Source: Gnetum montanum (taxonomy: Eukaryota; Streptophyta; Gnetopsida; Gnetales; Gnetaceae). Taken from it: DNA of 64,000 nucleotides. Position numbers and translations under genes: made by a program. A model generated the notes under the pieces. The model saw only the letters and a list, made by a program, of their open reading frames with translations. It was not told the DNA's origin and searched no databases. The stretch spans positions 128,370 to 192,369 of the forward strand of contig MNCI01002109.1 in the NCBI GenBank assembly GCA_015680685.1. The letters are read 5' to 3'. Below, piece after piece: positions 1-10,989 of the stretch. Positions within the stretch are counted from its first letter, which is position 1. Each line of letters starts with the position of its first letter.

Positions 1-2132
1 GGCCTTGGCCATATGGATTTCCTTCTCTAGGATTTTTTTGTACATCCACACATGATCCTAGAAGTGCTCCTTCAGCTTCTCATGTCATTTAGCCTTATTC
101 TGCCATGCGCTTATCTCAATCATTGATTTTTTACGAATGGTGCATACCTCCTCCATCGAGAGGGTTCAATTTTCTTTGGCTAAATGGCTCACATCTCGGT
201 TGACCTAGATGAATTGTTCTCGTAATTGATGAAAGTGTTCATCGAGAACATTCTTTTGCTTTTCTACAGTAGTCAACCGAAGATTGTCTACAACCAACTT
301 CTTGTTTTCTTCTTGTAAGGCCTTGAGTGCCTTAAGATGCACATGGGTTTGTGCCTGTGATGCAGAGGAATCCCAAATAGCCTTCTCTTTTTCTTCATCC
401 ACCTTTTTATTCTCTACGATTAATTTGGTTAGCTATTTGGTTCTAAATTTTTTAGCTGGTTTGCGGGAACAAATTGCAAAGGGTCTCGCTATGCTGCTTG
501 TAAGGCCACGAGTTGCTCTTATAGTTTCTGCATTTCAACTTCAGCATGCTCGACCCTTACCTCTATTAAGAACAGCTTCCCCATTGTGGAAATGAGGTCT
601 GATTGAATTGTCATAACATCCTGAGGGATGTCAAACAGGGACGTCATTACTTGTCCTATTTGAAGCAATCGATCAAGTGTATCCTCATGTTCCGCATGAG
701 TCATTGAGGTTCCGGCTAAGGTTTGAGCATTCCGTGCTCCTGTGAGATCTGCTGGTGGCACAACAGGTACATTGAAAGATTCTTTGATGTGATCAGTGAC
801 CACTTTTACAGCTCTCGTGGAATTTTGGTGTTGCATGACCATCACAGTGGCCCCTTCACTAGTCTTTAACTGCACCTGGAAAGATGTTGCATTTCCTGAG
901 ATCTGTTGTGACAATAGGCTTTTCCCTCCTCCTATTTGAATGGATACTTCTCCCCTTGTGCGATCTAAAAAAATCGTAGGCTGAATGGCATCATCGATGA
1001 TGCGGAAGAGATTTGCATCATCACGACTTCCCCAACTGACCATCTCAGCGATGGCCCTAAGATGGCTTATCAACGATCTGTAGTCTTGCAGTAGCAGTGG
1101 CTGATCCTGGACTATGCTAGGCCCTGCTTCTTGTTGTTGGTTGAAACCCATGGCTGGAGGTTGACTGGGTCCAGCCATATGTTCTTCTTCTTGTTCTAGT
1201 CCTAGCTCTTCACCAATGCTTTTTCTTGGAGCTGGTGCCTTTAGTAATTCTGCATATGAAGCAATCTGGGCTTTTTGGAGGACGTCATTGGTGTATTCCC
1301 GAATACCAGCACGTCGGAAAAGCTTTCTGATAAGACAAGGAAAATGCAATGCCATTTTCCCCGTCTTTCATTCCTCAAACTGCCTCAGGATCTCTATCAA
1401 ATATAGATGGGGTAGGTCAACGTTAACCTTTCCCATCAACACTGTACATCCTCTAGCCGCATATGTCGATATTCTTTTTAAGCCCTTTATGGGGAAGAGG
1501 TGATAAGTTCCAATTTTGAAGTAAACCCTCTCTTCCGTCGTCAATTCACCAAATGGTTTATCTCTGCCATAAGCCTTCTCCAACCAATCCTTTCGCATGT
1601 TGGGGTCTGAACGAGTGGATAACCAAGAAACCTGGGGCCTTGTATTTAGAAGGTTTAGCACTTCCAAAATGTCTTGTGCAGAGAAGTCAACTGTCACACC
1701 ACAAATATTAACAGTGGTGCCTTGCTCCCTATTGTGCCAAAATTGGTACGTCTCTCCTAGGTACCAGGCATCGCTTTCAGAGAGGATAGGCCATAATGGG
1801 GATCCTTTGAGGTGATCCCTAAGGACTTCAGGAGAGAAATCTACCAATGATTCAAATTTTAACTCCACAATCACCACAGAGAATGTGGACTTCTCATGGA
1901 TGGCCTGAATGCAATCTTGGGGCAACGTGAGTTATTATCCTGGTTCAGACGCTGCAGCAGCTCCTCCTTCTGCCTGCCTGGACCGTCTGATAGGAGGTTC
2001 ATCTTGATGAATGATGAATGATTGCTCCTCCTGTTCTGCATGTTATCCGGTAGGATCTTGTCTTCCACCTCTCCGAGATCATTTCTTTCCACCTTGAGTA
2101 GGACCCTCCTGCTTTCCACGTTTCGGGGCCAT
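1..2132 (-). pseudogene. Post-pol accessory ORF of element G (plant-transposon domain plus coiled coil), broken
   Basis: The chosen start is the ATG at 2132 (MAPKRGKQEGPTQ), because the same basic, Ser/Gly-rich opening is found in element E. After three stops near the N-terminus, the same frame is open over 1925-1371, has a TGA at 1370-1368, and is open again over 1355-519. The middle contains GETYQFWHNREQG, VYFKIGTYHLFPIKGLKR and, after the stop, MALHFPCLIRKLFRRAGI. This order of motifs resembles the 'putative plant transposon protein' / ATHILA ORF families. A Glu/Gln/Leu-rich coiled-coil-like segment follows, continuing in another frame at 402-205. No signal peptide or membrane segment is visible, so calling it env would not be justified. 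Homologues in this window are at 52785-54562 and 55700-58556. The function is unknown. Confidence 0.72.
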
Positions 2133-2600
2133 CTGCAATCACACAGGGTCAAGGATTGGTAAGCTTGTTTTAGAATTTAAGTTATACCTTATTGCTTGCC
2201 TTAATTAATGATCTTATGTTATCTTCGTATGATCTTACCCGAAATTTTGTAATAATGGGTCCATTTCACTTAGGTGGTTTTTCAATTTTAATTTCCTGGT
2301 ATACCTAAGGATTAAATGATTTTTAGGCATAATTATTCTAAGTGTTAGAGTCAATTACCCTAGATAATGTCCTTTGTATGATGATAAATTTCAAGAAAAA
2401 GTTAGGCACTTTTCGGCAAGTGTCCCTCCCCATGACTAAATTGAACACTCCAAGTTCAAGTAGGTTCAAACGGAATTAAAATCGGAGGACTAGTGAGCAA
2501 GATATGGTGGAAAAAGAAAGGGTCACACAATCGCAAATCGTAGAGAAAAATTACAAAAACTCCCCCCGTGTGAATGAAAAAATGATGCTAAGTGTAGTGG

Positions 2601-2604
<4 letters not shown>

Positions 2605-2639
<35 letters not shown>
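2605..2639 (+). repeat. Uninterrupted G35 homopolymer
   Basis: Thirty-five consecutive G residues (C35 on the element's sense strand). In element D the equivalent place, next to the internal TATA box, has only six G (58943-58948), so the run looks like a local expansion. Its true length is uncertain because such runs are error-prone in sequencing. Confidence 0.95.
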
Positions 2640-2641
<2 letters not shown>

Positions 2642-2745
2642 GTTCCTATTTATAGGCGGTGGGGACACGATATCGTGTACGATACATCACGTATGCAATA
2701 TCTCATTCGACGGGATATTGCGTCTCTAGTCACATGAGACACCAC
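2640..2745 (-). promoter_or_regulatory. Internal U3-like promoter block ahead of the accessory ORF (element G)
   Basis: On the minus strand, a set of GATATCG- and ATATTGC-type motifs (within 2668-2722) is followed by CCTATAAATAGG (about 2646-2657). This matches the arrangement in the LTR U3 of the same element, where ACACGATATCGCAT and related words precede a TATA box. The accessory ORF start lies about 500 bases downstream. Similar blocks precede the accessory ORFs of E and D, while B and F, which lack the ORF, lack the block. Promoter activity is inferred. Confidence 0.5.
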
Positions 2746-4106
2746 AAAAATACCAAATTTTTTAAGGGTTATTTTGAAATTAATGTTGGAAATTGAGGAC
2801 ATGAGCTAGAAGCAAGATGTTCTAGGGAAATTTCATGAATTCAAGAGGCACCATTAATGATGACAATGTGGATTTCATCAATAAAACCTTGGGTGGTAAG
2901 AAAAAGGTTATGTGATGGTACATAGGAACGTTGAAATTCAAAGGGTTAATAGTAGGGAAAGAATGTTATGAAAAATAAGCTGAGGGTGAGAAATGGTGTG
3001 TGTGAACTATATCATAAGTGATGATTACAAGAAATTACACAAGTGGATCCTCCCCAAAGTAGGTTTCAACCTATAATGCCCTTGTGTAACCACACTTAAA
3101 GTGTCCGTGGGCACTAGAAGGGCTAAATGTAATCCACACTAATTCCACAAGACACACACATGTAATTATCATCGGAATGAGATGAAAATTCTATGTTACA
3201 TGGGACATGAGCTACAATTACATGAATAGTGAGATGAGACAAACTATAGAAAGGCATTGTAGAGATTGGGACATGAGGTAACTGACCCATGGCACAGAGA
3301 ATCCTGCGTGTAAAGCATGATTAAAGTGTCATTAACCCGTTGTTCCAAGATCAAGACCAAGTCCATTCCTCTAATCAGTGACATTGCATCATTTCATCCC
3401 ATGATGAAAAATTATGAGAGTACCATAACAACAAGGCATACGATCACTTGGTGTTTTACTCAAGGGAGGAGTGACTTTTTGTTTTGTGGCACTTTGTTCT
3501 TTTTTCTTTTTCTTTTTTTTTTCTTCTCTCTTTTTTTTTGAATATTGAATCTAGAGAAGCCGCCAACCTTCAGGCATGGGTGCATGTCTTTCCATTGGAA
3601 CCCCCTAGAACAACATTGGATTTTTGAGTGCCCGTTTGATTACTCCTACTCCCATTCTTCGTTAGATATACAAGGATCTTAGTACAACCACTTTGCATGA
3701 CAACTCCCACAGACGTCACCAAAGAGAATTCGCAAGTCCCCTTGATTTCACACCCTAATCATTCCCTCTTGGTCCACCCTTCTTCATTTTGGGTAAAATG
3801 AACATGAAATTAATTTTAAGTTTTAAAATGTCAAGAATATCACTGTACCCTCGAACAGAACCTCTTATTTGTAGAATGGATGAGTGGATGTAATGGGCTC
3901 ATTGTCTAAATAATTGATCACTCATGACCTAATAACATAAAACACACCTCAGCCAAAGATCCACATGAGTGTTTTATTCGTAGATGAGATTACTTACAAA
4001 GAACATAAAAAGACAGAAACAAAAATAGATAAAAATATAAATCAAAAGTTGAAAAATGAAAAACTGAAAAAAAAATTGAAAAATCAAAGAAAATGAAAAA
4101 TATTTA

Positions 4107-6101
4107 TTAACCCTGCTTGTTATTAGAATGAAGGGTATCCCCCATAACTAAATGGTTCAGCATGGCAAGGATTAATAAATGAAAGATGAGGATCCTTGCA
4201 TGTTGGAAATATTGGAACTTGATCATACTTACCCCATCGGGGTTCACACACTTGATTATAGTAAGCATAGTGGGGCAATTTATACAATGTAGTTCCTGGA
4301 TAATGAGTTGAACCACTATGATATTTAGGACTGTTAGATGGTATGCAAGGATTGGGATGTTGCCTTCCATGATTGTGTTCATTAGGTTGTATGGTTGTTG
4401 GACCATTAGTTGGTGGCCCTGATGAAGTAACATGAGGTGTCAGGTTCGAAGATGAGAGTGCACCACATTATTGTACTTGTGCTGGGTTGGAAGGTGCAAT
4501 AGCCTCAGAATGATGTTGGTCCTTCTTATGGTTATGTTTAAAGAAGGAACGCTTTGGATGTTGAGGAGGCTTTTCACTATTTTTGGTACTAGTAACATAA
4601 GTAATGTTCATGGGTTACGGTGGTGTAGACACCTTAGGAACAGTTGGTGGCACTGTAGAAGGAGGGAAAGGATGAGAATGTTGAAAATTAGGAGGAGTGT
4701 ATGGTACACAAGGTGGTGGTTGTGCTGAAAACATGGGTTGATAGTATTGTGGAGAATGGTACTGTGGTGAGATAGAGTATGTTGGCCCAGTTGAAAAAAT
4801 AGGGTATTGGACTTGATAAGCATTTGGGTTCAGATAATATGAAGGGTGTCTCTAGTGTAGGGATGGTTTCCCCCACGACTAGGATTGTTGCCACTGTGAT
4901 CGAACACAGTACCTCTGTATAAACTCTGGATGTAATGTATTTCCCCAATGCTCATATAGATGTAACAAGATTGGGCATTGGCCCTTGGGGTGATCGTACA
5001 GGCATATGTTGCATTCATACATATGATCAGTAGTTGAGCTCTTATTTCCTTCATTCTTTTTTTTGAATGTCTAATGTTTTTTCCTGCTTCTTGGGTTGTC
5101 AAAACTCTATCCCCAACAATGTTGATAAATTCTCCACACTTTTGATACGTCCATTTCAACATCTTATTGATCTTTGCCTCGACTTCTTCTAATGTTTTTT
5201 GTATTGGCAAAGATGATGTTTCCACCTTGAGATTGGTTGATTTTTCCTTTTTATGATCATGGACCTTTATTAAGGTGAGATTTTGGTCCCGTTGATGTTT
5301 TTCAACACTCTCCCATCTAGCCAATTCTCCTTCTTCTTTTGCTACCCGCTTAATAAGCTCTTGGACTTGATGGGTTCATAGTTCGTATAGTTGACCTTGG
5401 GCATACATTCCTAAAGTCTCTCTTGTTTCATTACGTAGCCCATCAATGATATGGTATATTATCCTTTCCTTGGAAAACCCATGGCCTAGATAGTTGTTTA
5501 ATAGTGCATAATATCTTTCTAAGGCCATGTCCAAGGGTTCATGTTGTGCTTGTTTCCATCCTTGGATTTTTTTTCTCAAGGCTGACACTCTTGCATAGGT
5601 TTGATATCTTTCATTAAATAACTCTACAATTGTTGACAAACATCATATTGAATTTGGTTTTAAAGATCTATACCATACTCTTTCTTGGTCAACGAGTATC
5701 ATAGGAAAGAGCTTAAGTTTTTGCCAACCATTATCAATGTTGTTCCATGTGCAAGCATCGTAGAAGGCTAGTAAATGTTGTTGTGGATCTAAGTCATAGC
5801 CTCCTGAAAAATTAGGAAAGTTGTTTAAATTGAGCTTGGGTAGACGACTCTCTTTATGATGCCTACGGGAGATTCGAACAGCCTCCTATATTTGCATTAA
5901 GCTTGTAGTGGCCAGTAGGGGTTCATTGTCATCGTGTAAGTTATGCTTTCATGTGTTGGGATGATGTTGATTTTGTTCATGTTTATAAGAAACCCCCACT
6001 TTAGATTGTATACTCCAATCTTCATCGTCATATAGTTCGTTGGTTCTCCAATGAACTTCCTCACTAAGTGTGACATTATTGTAATCTTGTAGGAGAGGCA
6101 T
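4107..6101 (-). pseudogene. gag relic of element G
   Basis: The start was chosen at the ATG of 6101 (MPLLQDYNNVTLSEE), which is in frame with the later open segments (5639-5376, 5324-4830, 4433-4107). Typical gag words are ELFNERYQTYARVSALRKKI and GHGFSKERIIYHIIDGLRNE, followed by a charged linker. Four or so in-frame stops interrupt it (for example before EAVRI and after GQLYEL), and one segment (4948-4688) lies in another frame. The C-terminus is Pro/His/Gln-rich. The last residues (LNHLVMGDTLHSNN) match the end of pol in the other elements rather than gag, marking the deletion junction near 4150. Gag would form the virus-like particle; this copy cannot make a full product. Confidence 0.75.
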
Positions 6102-6228
6102 TGTTGTGAAGTTGTGTGTGAAATTACGTGTAACTATTTTTATAATTATTTCTTCTTCCTAAGAGATATATCATTAAGTCCTATGCAACGACCTTTTATG
6201 ATATAACTAATCTAAATAACTAGCACCG

Positions 6229-6246
6229 TCCCCGACAATGACGCTA
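6229..6246 (-). other. Primer-binding site of element G (degraded, tRNA-Asp type)
   Basis: The minus strand reads TAGCGTCATTGTCGGGGA, one base from the LTR end. The intact plant tRNA-Asp complement is TGGCGCCGTTGCCGGGGA. The differences are all transitions. Confidence 0.75.
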
Positions 6247-6247
6247 A

Positions 6248-7032
6248 TGATGAGTGACGAGGTACCCCTACACTCAACCATACGAATACGAGCACTTTCA
6301 CGAGCGATCCAGTCGAACTCCGTAGACGGACTAGTTGTGGCACCTAGATAGTTATCCTTAGGTCGTTATTTATTTTCTTCCCTCCTGGACTAGTATTAGC
6401 TTTGTCACGTATGGTTTAGTCTAGAGTGAGGTGTATGATGTGTTCTAATCTAATGCTACTCCTGAAGGCAGTGGAAAATAATATTAACTAAGCTAAGCTA
6501 GGAGGGAAAGGGTAAGAGAATCTAATCTAGCCTAAGTGCGATGAGCATCCATTCCTTGATTATCTGTACACATCTTGGACTTCGTGCATGACTACCACTA
6601 GGATTACCAAGCGCAAATCCTAGGTACACTACTGGGTTACCAAGTAGTTACACTTAAATGCTCGTAATCAAGCCGTACTCATTCTGCGTTTCTAGGAGAT
6701 AAGGGTGAGAGAGATTAACTAAGAAAGAAGTAAATAACAATTAAATAAATAAATAAATAACAAAGTGAATGCTGCAATGATGAAGTAATCTTGATATTTA
6801 TTTCCGGTCATGTGCGTGTCCAAGTACGTCACACTCAAATAAAGGATGCCGTACAATTACATTCACCACATTGCGGGCATACATGGGAAAAATAATCTAT
6901 CTCTGGAGGGATCAAACTGCCAAAGCTTCCCTACTATCTAAACTAAGTTGTGAAATGAGGGAGATGCGATATGGCAGCAAACATGATATCGCGGTAGACG
7001 CGATATTGCATACACGATATCGCATCCCATCA
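6248..7032 (-). repeat. 5' LTR of element G
   Basis: Plus-strand edges are TGATGAGTGACGAGG and CGCATCCCATCA, so the LTR has TG...CA ends with a TGATGAG/CTCATCA-like terminal inverted repeat. The PBS lies immediately to the left, which makes this the 5' LTR of a minus-strand element. The U3 (right part) carries GATATCGC-type motifs at about 6988-7026. The 785-bp length fits the roughly 740-955 bp range of most LTRs here. Confidence 0.82.
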
Positions 7033-7229
7033 ATGGTGTAAAACAAAAATAAGAAAAGTTGGAAAAATGTGTAAAAAAAAAATTCAAAAAGAACTGAGGG
7101 CCTAAAATAGTTATCATAGGTGGCCATCTCCCCCATGACTAAGTTGGAAGGAGGAGATCCAAAATAGTGAGCAAGGTTGTCCATCAACAGAGGTAGCATG
7201 TGTACTGGCTATCTTAATATCATGGAAAG

Positions 7230-8385
7230 GTTTGGTTTGTTGTACGTTGACCAACAATTTCTTGTCTAGGCTCTCAGGTTTGTATATTTTCATGGCCCCT
7301 GAAGGAAAAGTTGCATAAATAATATAAGGTCCTTTCTACACTGTTTGAAATTTAGTACGTTGTGGCACATGTGTGGGATTCCAGTAGAGAAACTTATCTC
7401 CTAGTTGATATTTAACTTTCCTAATCCTTAGGTTATGATGTTGTTTATTGAATGCCTTGTGTAACTCGTTAGATGACAAGGCAGCTAGTCAGTTTTCATC
7501 TAGCAAGTTAAGGTTTACCAACCATTGTTTCTATGCTAGATCAAGGTCAAGGTTGAGGTCACATGTCATGGATAGTGTACGAAGCTCAGTTTGAATGGAA
7601 AGCATTGATAATTTACTGTACACTAACTCATAGGGAGAGTTTCTTGTAGGGAGTTTCCATGTGGAGTGGTATGAGAGCATCGTTTAGTTTAGTGCTCCAG
7701 TCTCACCTAAACTTGCTAACAGTTCTTGTCAATATCTTTGTAATCTCCCTGTTGGTGACTTCTACTTAACCGTTCGCTTGGGGTTGGTATGGTGTAGTCA
7801 ATTTATGTTCAACCCCTAAGTGTTGCATTAATTTCTAAAAAGTTGCACATGTGAAGTGGGTACCATTTTCTAAAATAAGTGCATGAGGCACACCAAACCT
7901 ATTTATGATTTGTTGTTGAACAAATTGTGTAGCTATAGATGATGTACAATCCTTTATAGTAGCTACTTCTACCCATTTAGTTAGGTAATCAACAATAACA
8001 ATGATATAGGCTTTTCCATTGGACATTGGTGTAATTGGCCCCGTAAAATCAATTCCCCAAATGTCGAAAGGTTCTAACGGTTGGATCCATTGTTGCAGAC
8101 CCTCCATTCTAGTAGTCATTCCCCCATCACGTTGATAATGCTCACAAGATTGAATGAATTAATGGACCTCCCAAAAAAATGTAGGCCAATAATATCCTAC
8201 AAGAAAGATCTTGATGGTCGTTTGTCTCCCAACGTAATGACCCCCACAAGGACCCTTATGAGCATCTTGGAGAACTTGCAGTTGATCTATATCGGGAACA
8301 CACCATCTAACCAAGCCATCAGGACATACTTTGTAAAGTTGCCCATTGATTTTCATAAAGTACTTAGCTCGATAAAGAAACTATT
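7230..8385 (-). pseudogene. Integrase relic of element H
   Basis: The zinc-binding N-terminal part is in 8356-8159 (HKGPCGGHYVGR; the paired cysteines are eroded). The catalytic core follows in 8119-7835 with GIDFTGPITP holding the first Asp. At the second catalytic position LENGTHF replaces the usual SDNGTHF, so Asp has become Glu. The remainder, including the C-terminal domain toward 7230, is readable only in pieces with stops. Integrase would insert the cDNA; this copy is dead. Confidence 0.78.
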
Positions 8386-8400
8386 GTTTCTTCTTAAGGT

Positions 8401-9831
8401 TTAACTCTTGTGGTATTTGTTGGGTGAGGAGATAGGTAAGAATGCTACTGTACCAGTTGTCTTCGTGGGTGATTGATTATTCACTACACCAGCAAAGAGG
8501 AATTCATCAAGAAAATAATCAGAAAATGGATACTTGCCCTCTTTGTTGTCCCATTGCAACCGAGATAAATGATTAGCAACTACGTTCTCGGTGCCTTTAC
8601 GATCGATCATTGTAAGATCGAACTCTTGTAAGATTACAAGCCATTGTATGATACAAGGGCTTACCATTGGCTTATTCATGAGGAACCTTATTGCACTATG
8701 ATCTATATGTATATATACTTTATATCCCAATACATAGTGTCTAAACTTTTCTAGTGCAAACACTACAACCATTAATTCTTTCTCTATGGTAATGCAGTTA
8801 AGTTGTGCACCAGTGATACTTCTACTTGCATAGTGGATGCAATAAGGATGCTTTTGGTCATCTAACTCTATAAGTACGGCTCCTAAGGCATAGTTGGATG
8901 CGTTAGTCATGATATGGAATGGTTTGGACCAATCAAGAGCTTGTAGAATGGGTGTTTCTACTAGCTCCTGTTTCAAAGTTTGAAAAGCTAATTCGCATTC
9001 CCTAGTCCACTTAAAAGGTATGTCCCTTTTCGTTAATTCTACCAATGGTTTGGAAACCTTTGAAAAGTTTTCAATAAATCTCCTATAGTAGCCAGTATGT
9101 CCAAGGAATGACCGAATATCTTTGACAGTTTCTAGTTGACAGGCAATTCCTTGGATAACTTTGATTTTCTTGGGGTCTACCTCTATCCCTGTGTGTGAGA
9201 TTTTTTGCTCTATTACTATGCCCTCTTGGACCATCAAATGGCTTTTCTGCTAGTTGAGCCTCAAATTGGTTTCTACACATCTTTTTAACACTTACTCTAA
9301 CTGGTCTAAGGCTTGATCAAAGTTTGCTCCATAGGTGGAGAAATCGTCCATAAATACTTCTACACCATTTCCTATCTGCTATTGGAAGATGCTTAGAACT
9401 AGTTATTGAAATGTTGCAGGGGCATTGCACAAGCTAAATGACATTTGTTTGTATGCAAATCTTCTCCAAGGACTAGTGAACGTAGTCTTGGCTTAGTCTT
9501 TTAGGGCTATTTATATTTGATTATATCCACTATATCCATCCAGAAAACTATAGTAGTGATGCCCTACGATGGTGTCTAAGACTTGGTTAACAAATGGCAA
9601 CAAAAAGTGATCTTTGAATGTTGCCATATTCAATAGCCTAAAATCTATGCACACCCTCCATTTGCCTCCCTTTTTAGGTACAATAACTAAGGGGCTAACC
9701 CATTCACTATCAGCAATGGGGTATATGAACCCAGGCTTGAGAAGTTGCTTGATTTCTTCCTTGACTACTTGCTTCAGCTTTGGGTTCAAACGCCTCTGCG
9801 ATTGTCTTTGAGGCTTCATGGAGGGGTTGAT
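8401..9831 (-). pseudogene. Reverse transcriptase and RNase H relic of element H
   Basis: The RT fingers and palm are at 9819-9511 (WRVCIDFRLLNMATFKDHF, SFLDGYSGYNQI). The catalytic box reads FMDDFSTYG near 9340-9357, so the aspartates are still present. The thumb and the retroviral-type RNase H are open over 9237-8401, in the same frame as 9819-9511. TNASNYALGAVL shows the first RNase H Asp changed to Asn. IEKELMVVVFALEKFRHY and HIDHSAIRFL are preserved. Stops lie between 9511 and 9237. Confidence 0.85.
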
Positions 9832-9965
9832 GTAAATCCTATGTTGGCAAATGCTAGGATCTATTCCAATTAATTTGGAATATGACCAAGCGAAGGCTTT
9901 TGACCATCTATTAATTACCTTCAGTAGTTCTTCTTTCTGTTGAGGAGTAAGCTTAGCATTGATAA

Positions 9966-10709
9966 TTATTGTTTTCCATTTTTAAGGAACATGTATTCCA
10001 TATCGGTGGGCAATGGTTTCAGCTCAAGGGGCTCTTGCTTAAATTTCTTAAGGATTTCCAACTTCCCCCAGTTGGCATTTTCAAGGTTAAGACTTGGAAG
10101 TTGGCGGTGGACTTGCTCTAATGCGTCTATGCTATCGATGTAAGTGCAAGTCAAACCCTCAGTTGGTTCCATGCATATGAGTAAATTGCTTTATTGATTA
10201 GCTGTCAACCACTGTGTGCCTTCCTATTGTGTGGCTACTGCATATAGACATCTTTGTATGTTAATCACTTGTGCACACTGATTTCATTCAAGCAATGTTA
10301 AACTTTGCACAAACCATGACCTCTGCATGCAATTACACCCTATGTCACTGTGTGCGATGCATAGAACTTTCTTCTTCTCGATCTTTCTGAATGTATTTTC
10401 CTTTGATATTTCTAGGGAAAGATCATGGATTCCTAGGCATGCATCGATGGTGCTTAGCCATGCTCTTCCCATTATGACTAGGAAGTCCCCCTTACCATTA
10501 TTCACCTAAACCACTAGGAAGTCAGCTGGGTATGACCACCCACAAATAGTGGTAACAATGTCTTCCACCAGTCCTAATGAGACAATGATGGATTGGTTGG
10601 CCAACTATAGATGGATGTTTCTCTTTTTCAATGGAGGCAAGTTCTAGGCCTTGTACATTTCTTGAGAAATCAAGTTGACACAGAAACCTGAATCCAAAAG
10701 AGCCCTAAA
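9966..10709 (-). pseudogene. Aspartic protease C-terminus and RT linker of element H
   Basis: GDFLVIMGRAWLSTIDACLG (about 10490-10431) is the familiar C-terminal protease signature (hydrophobic stretch, I-hydrophobic-G-R). It is followed by the linker region (LEQVHRQLPSLNLENAN; MEYMFLKNGKQ). The N-terminal DTG/DSG active-site segment would fall in 10560-10709. There, plus-strand text matches elements B and F up to AAGAGCCCTAAA and then departs. Confidence 0.7.
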
Positions 10710-10800
10710 GAAAGGTATTTTCTCACATGCAGTCACAGAAAATACCTTTCTTTAGAACCAATAGACCTAGAGTGAAACCTGAATCCAAAAGAGCCCTAAA
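10683..10800. repeat. 27-bp direct repeat flanking a perfect hairpin
   Basis: The segment at 10683-10709 (GAAACCTGAATCC...) is repeated exactly at 10774-10800. Between the copies lies a perfect inverted repeat: arms 10706-10723 and 10737-10754 (18 bp) around a 13-base loop. The first copy belongs to element H, so the second looks duplicated from it. It could be a foldback rearrangement or an assembly artefact, given the unresolved base at 10987. Confidence 0.85.
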
Positions 10801-10910
10801 AAAATTCCATGAATTAGTGTATGCTCTCACCCTCGGCCGAATTTGTTGAGAGTGAGAGCATAAATTTGGCCGAGAGTGAGAGCATACACTAATTCATGGA
10901 ATTTTTTTTT
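10798..10910. repeat. 42-bp foldback (inverted repeat) with third internal copy
   Basis: Arms at 10798-10839 and 10869-10910 are complementary at 41 of 42 positions, with a 29-base spacer. The spacer itself contains GAGAGTGAGAGCATA, a further partial copy of the arm. The arms end in A8/T8 runs. It could be a small foldback transposon or a snap-back artefact; no target duplication was recognised. Confidence 0.85.
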
Positions 10911-10989
10911 CAGAAAACCCATCCTTAGGAAAAATAAGGTATAGAACTCTTGTTCTTCGTCCAGAAGGCATGAAAATTTGGGTTTTNAG

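Larger units (their letters stand above)
2153..4106 (-). other. Noncoding post-pol region of element G
   Basis: No credible ORF is present. The stretch aligns by eye with matching regions of B (17.4-18.8 kb), D (58.6-60.6 kb) and E (50.6-52.7 kb). Shared landmarks are a CCTCCCCAAAGTAGG block near 3049 and an A-rich tract at about 4000-4104 next to the end-of-pol motif. It contains a G35 run and an internal promoter-like block, listed separately. A CCCCATGACTAA motif near 2430 repeats the sequence found at the polypurine tract. Confidence 0.6.
1..7032 (-). mobile_element. Element G: pol-less Ty3/gypsy element (left end outside window)
   Basis: Read on the minus strand, this is 5' LTR (7032-6248), PBS, gag (6101 to about 4107), an A-rich tract, noncoding DNA and an accessory ORF that runs off the window edge. 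Protease, RT, RNase H and integrase are absent: gag passes directly into a short stretch resembling the end of pol (4107-4150) and then into the post-pol region. The parts were assigned by matching them to elements B, D, E and F in this window. The right end abuts the post-integrase A-rich tract of element H, so G appears inserted in H. The flanking ATGGT at 7033-7037 would be one target-duplication copy; the other lies outside. The internal deletion is seen directly; that it is non-autonomous is inference. Confidence 0.8.
7038..10709 (-). mobile_element. Element H: Ty3/gypsy pol fragment, host of element G
   Basis: On the minus strand the order is protease, RT, RNase H, integrase, end-of-pol motif (CCCCCATGACTAAG, about 7131) and an A-rich tract. 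This matches elements D and F. The left side is interrupted by G. The right side stops matching the family at about 10709, inside the gag-protease linker. No gag, PBS or LTR of H is in the window. The frames used by the pieces differ, so at least two frameshifts have occurred. Confidence 0.8.

Noticed and set aside
1-2132. Calling the post-pol ORF an envelope gene
   Set aside because: No signal peptide, membrane segment or glycoprotein-like cysteines were seen; the motifs match the plant-transposon domain instead.
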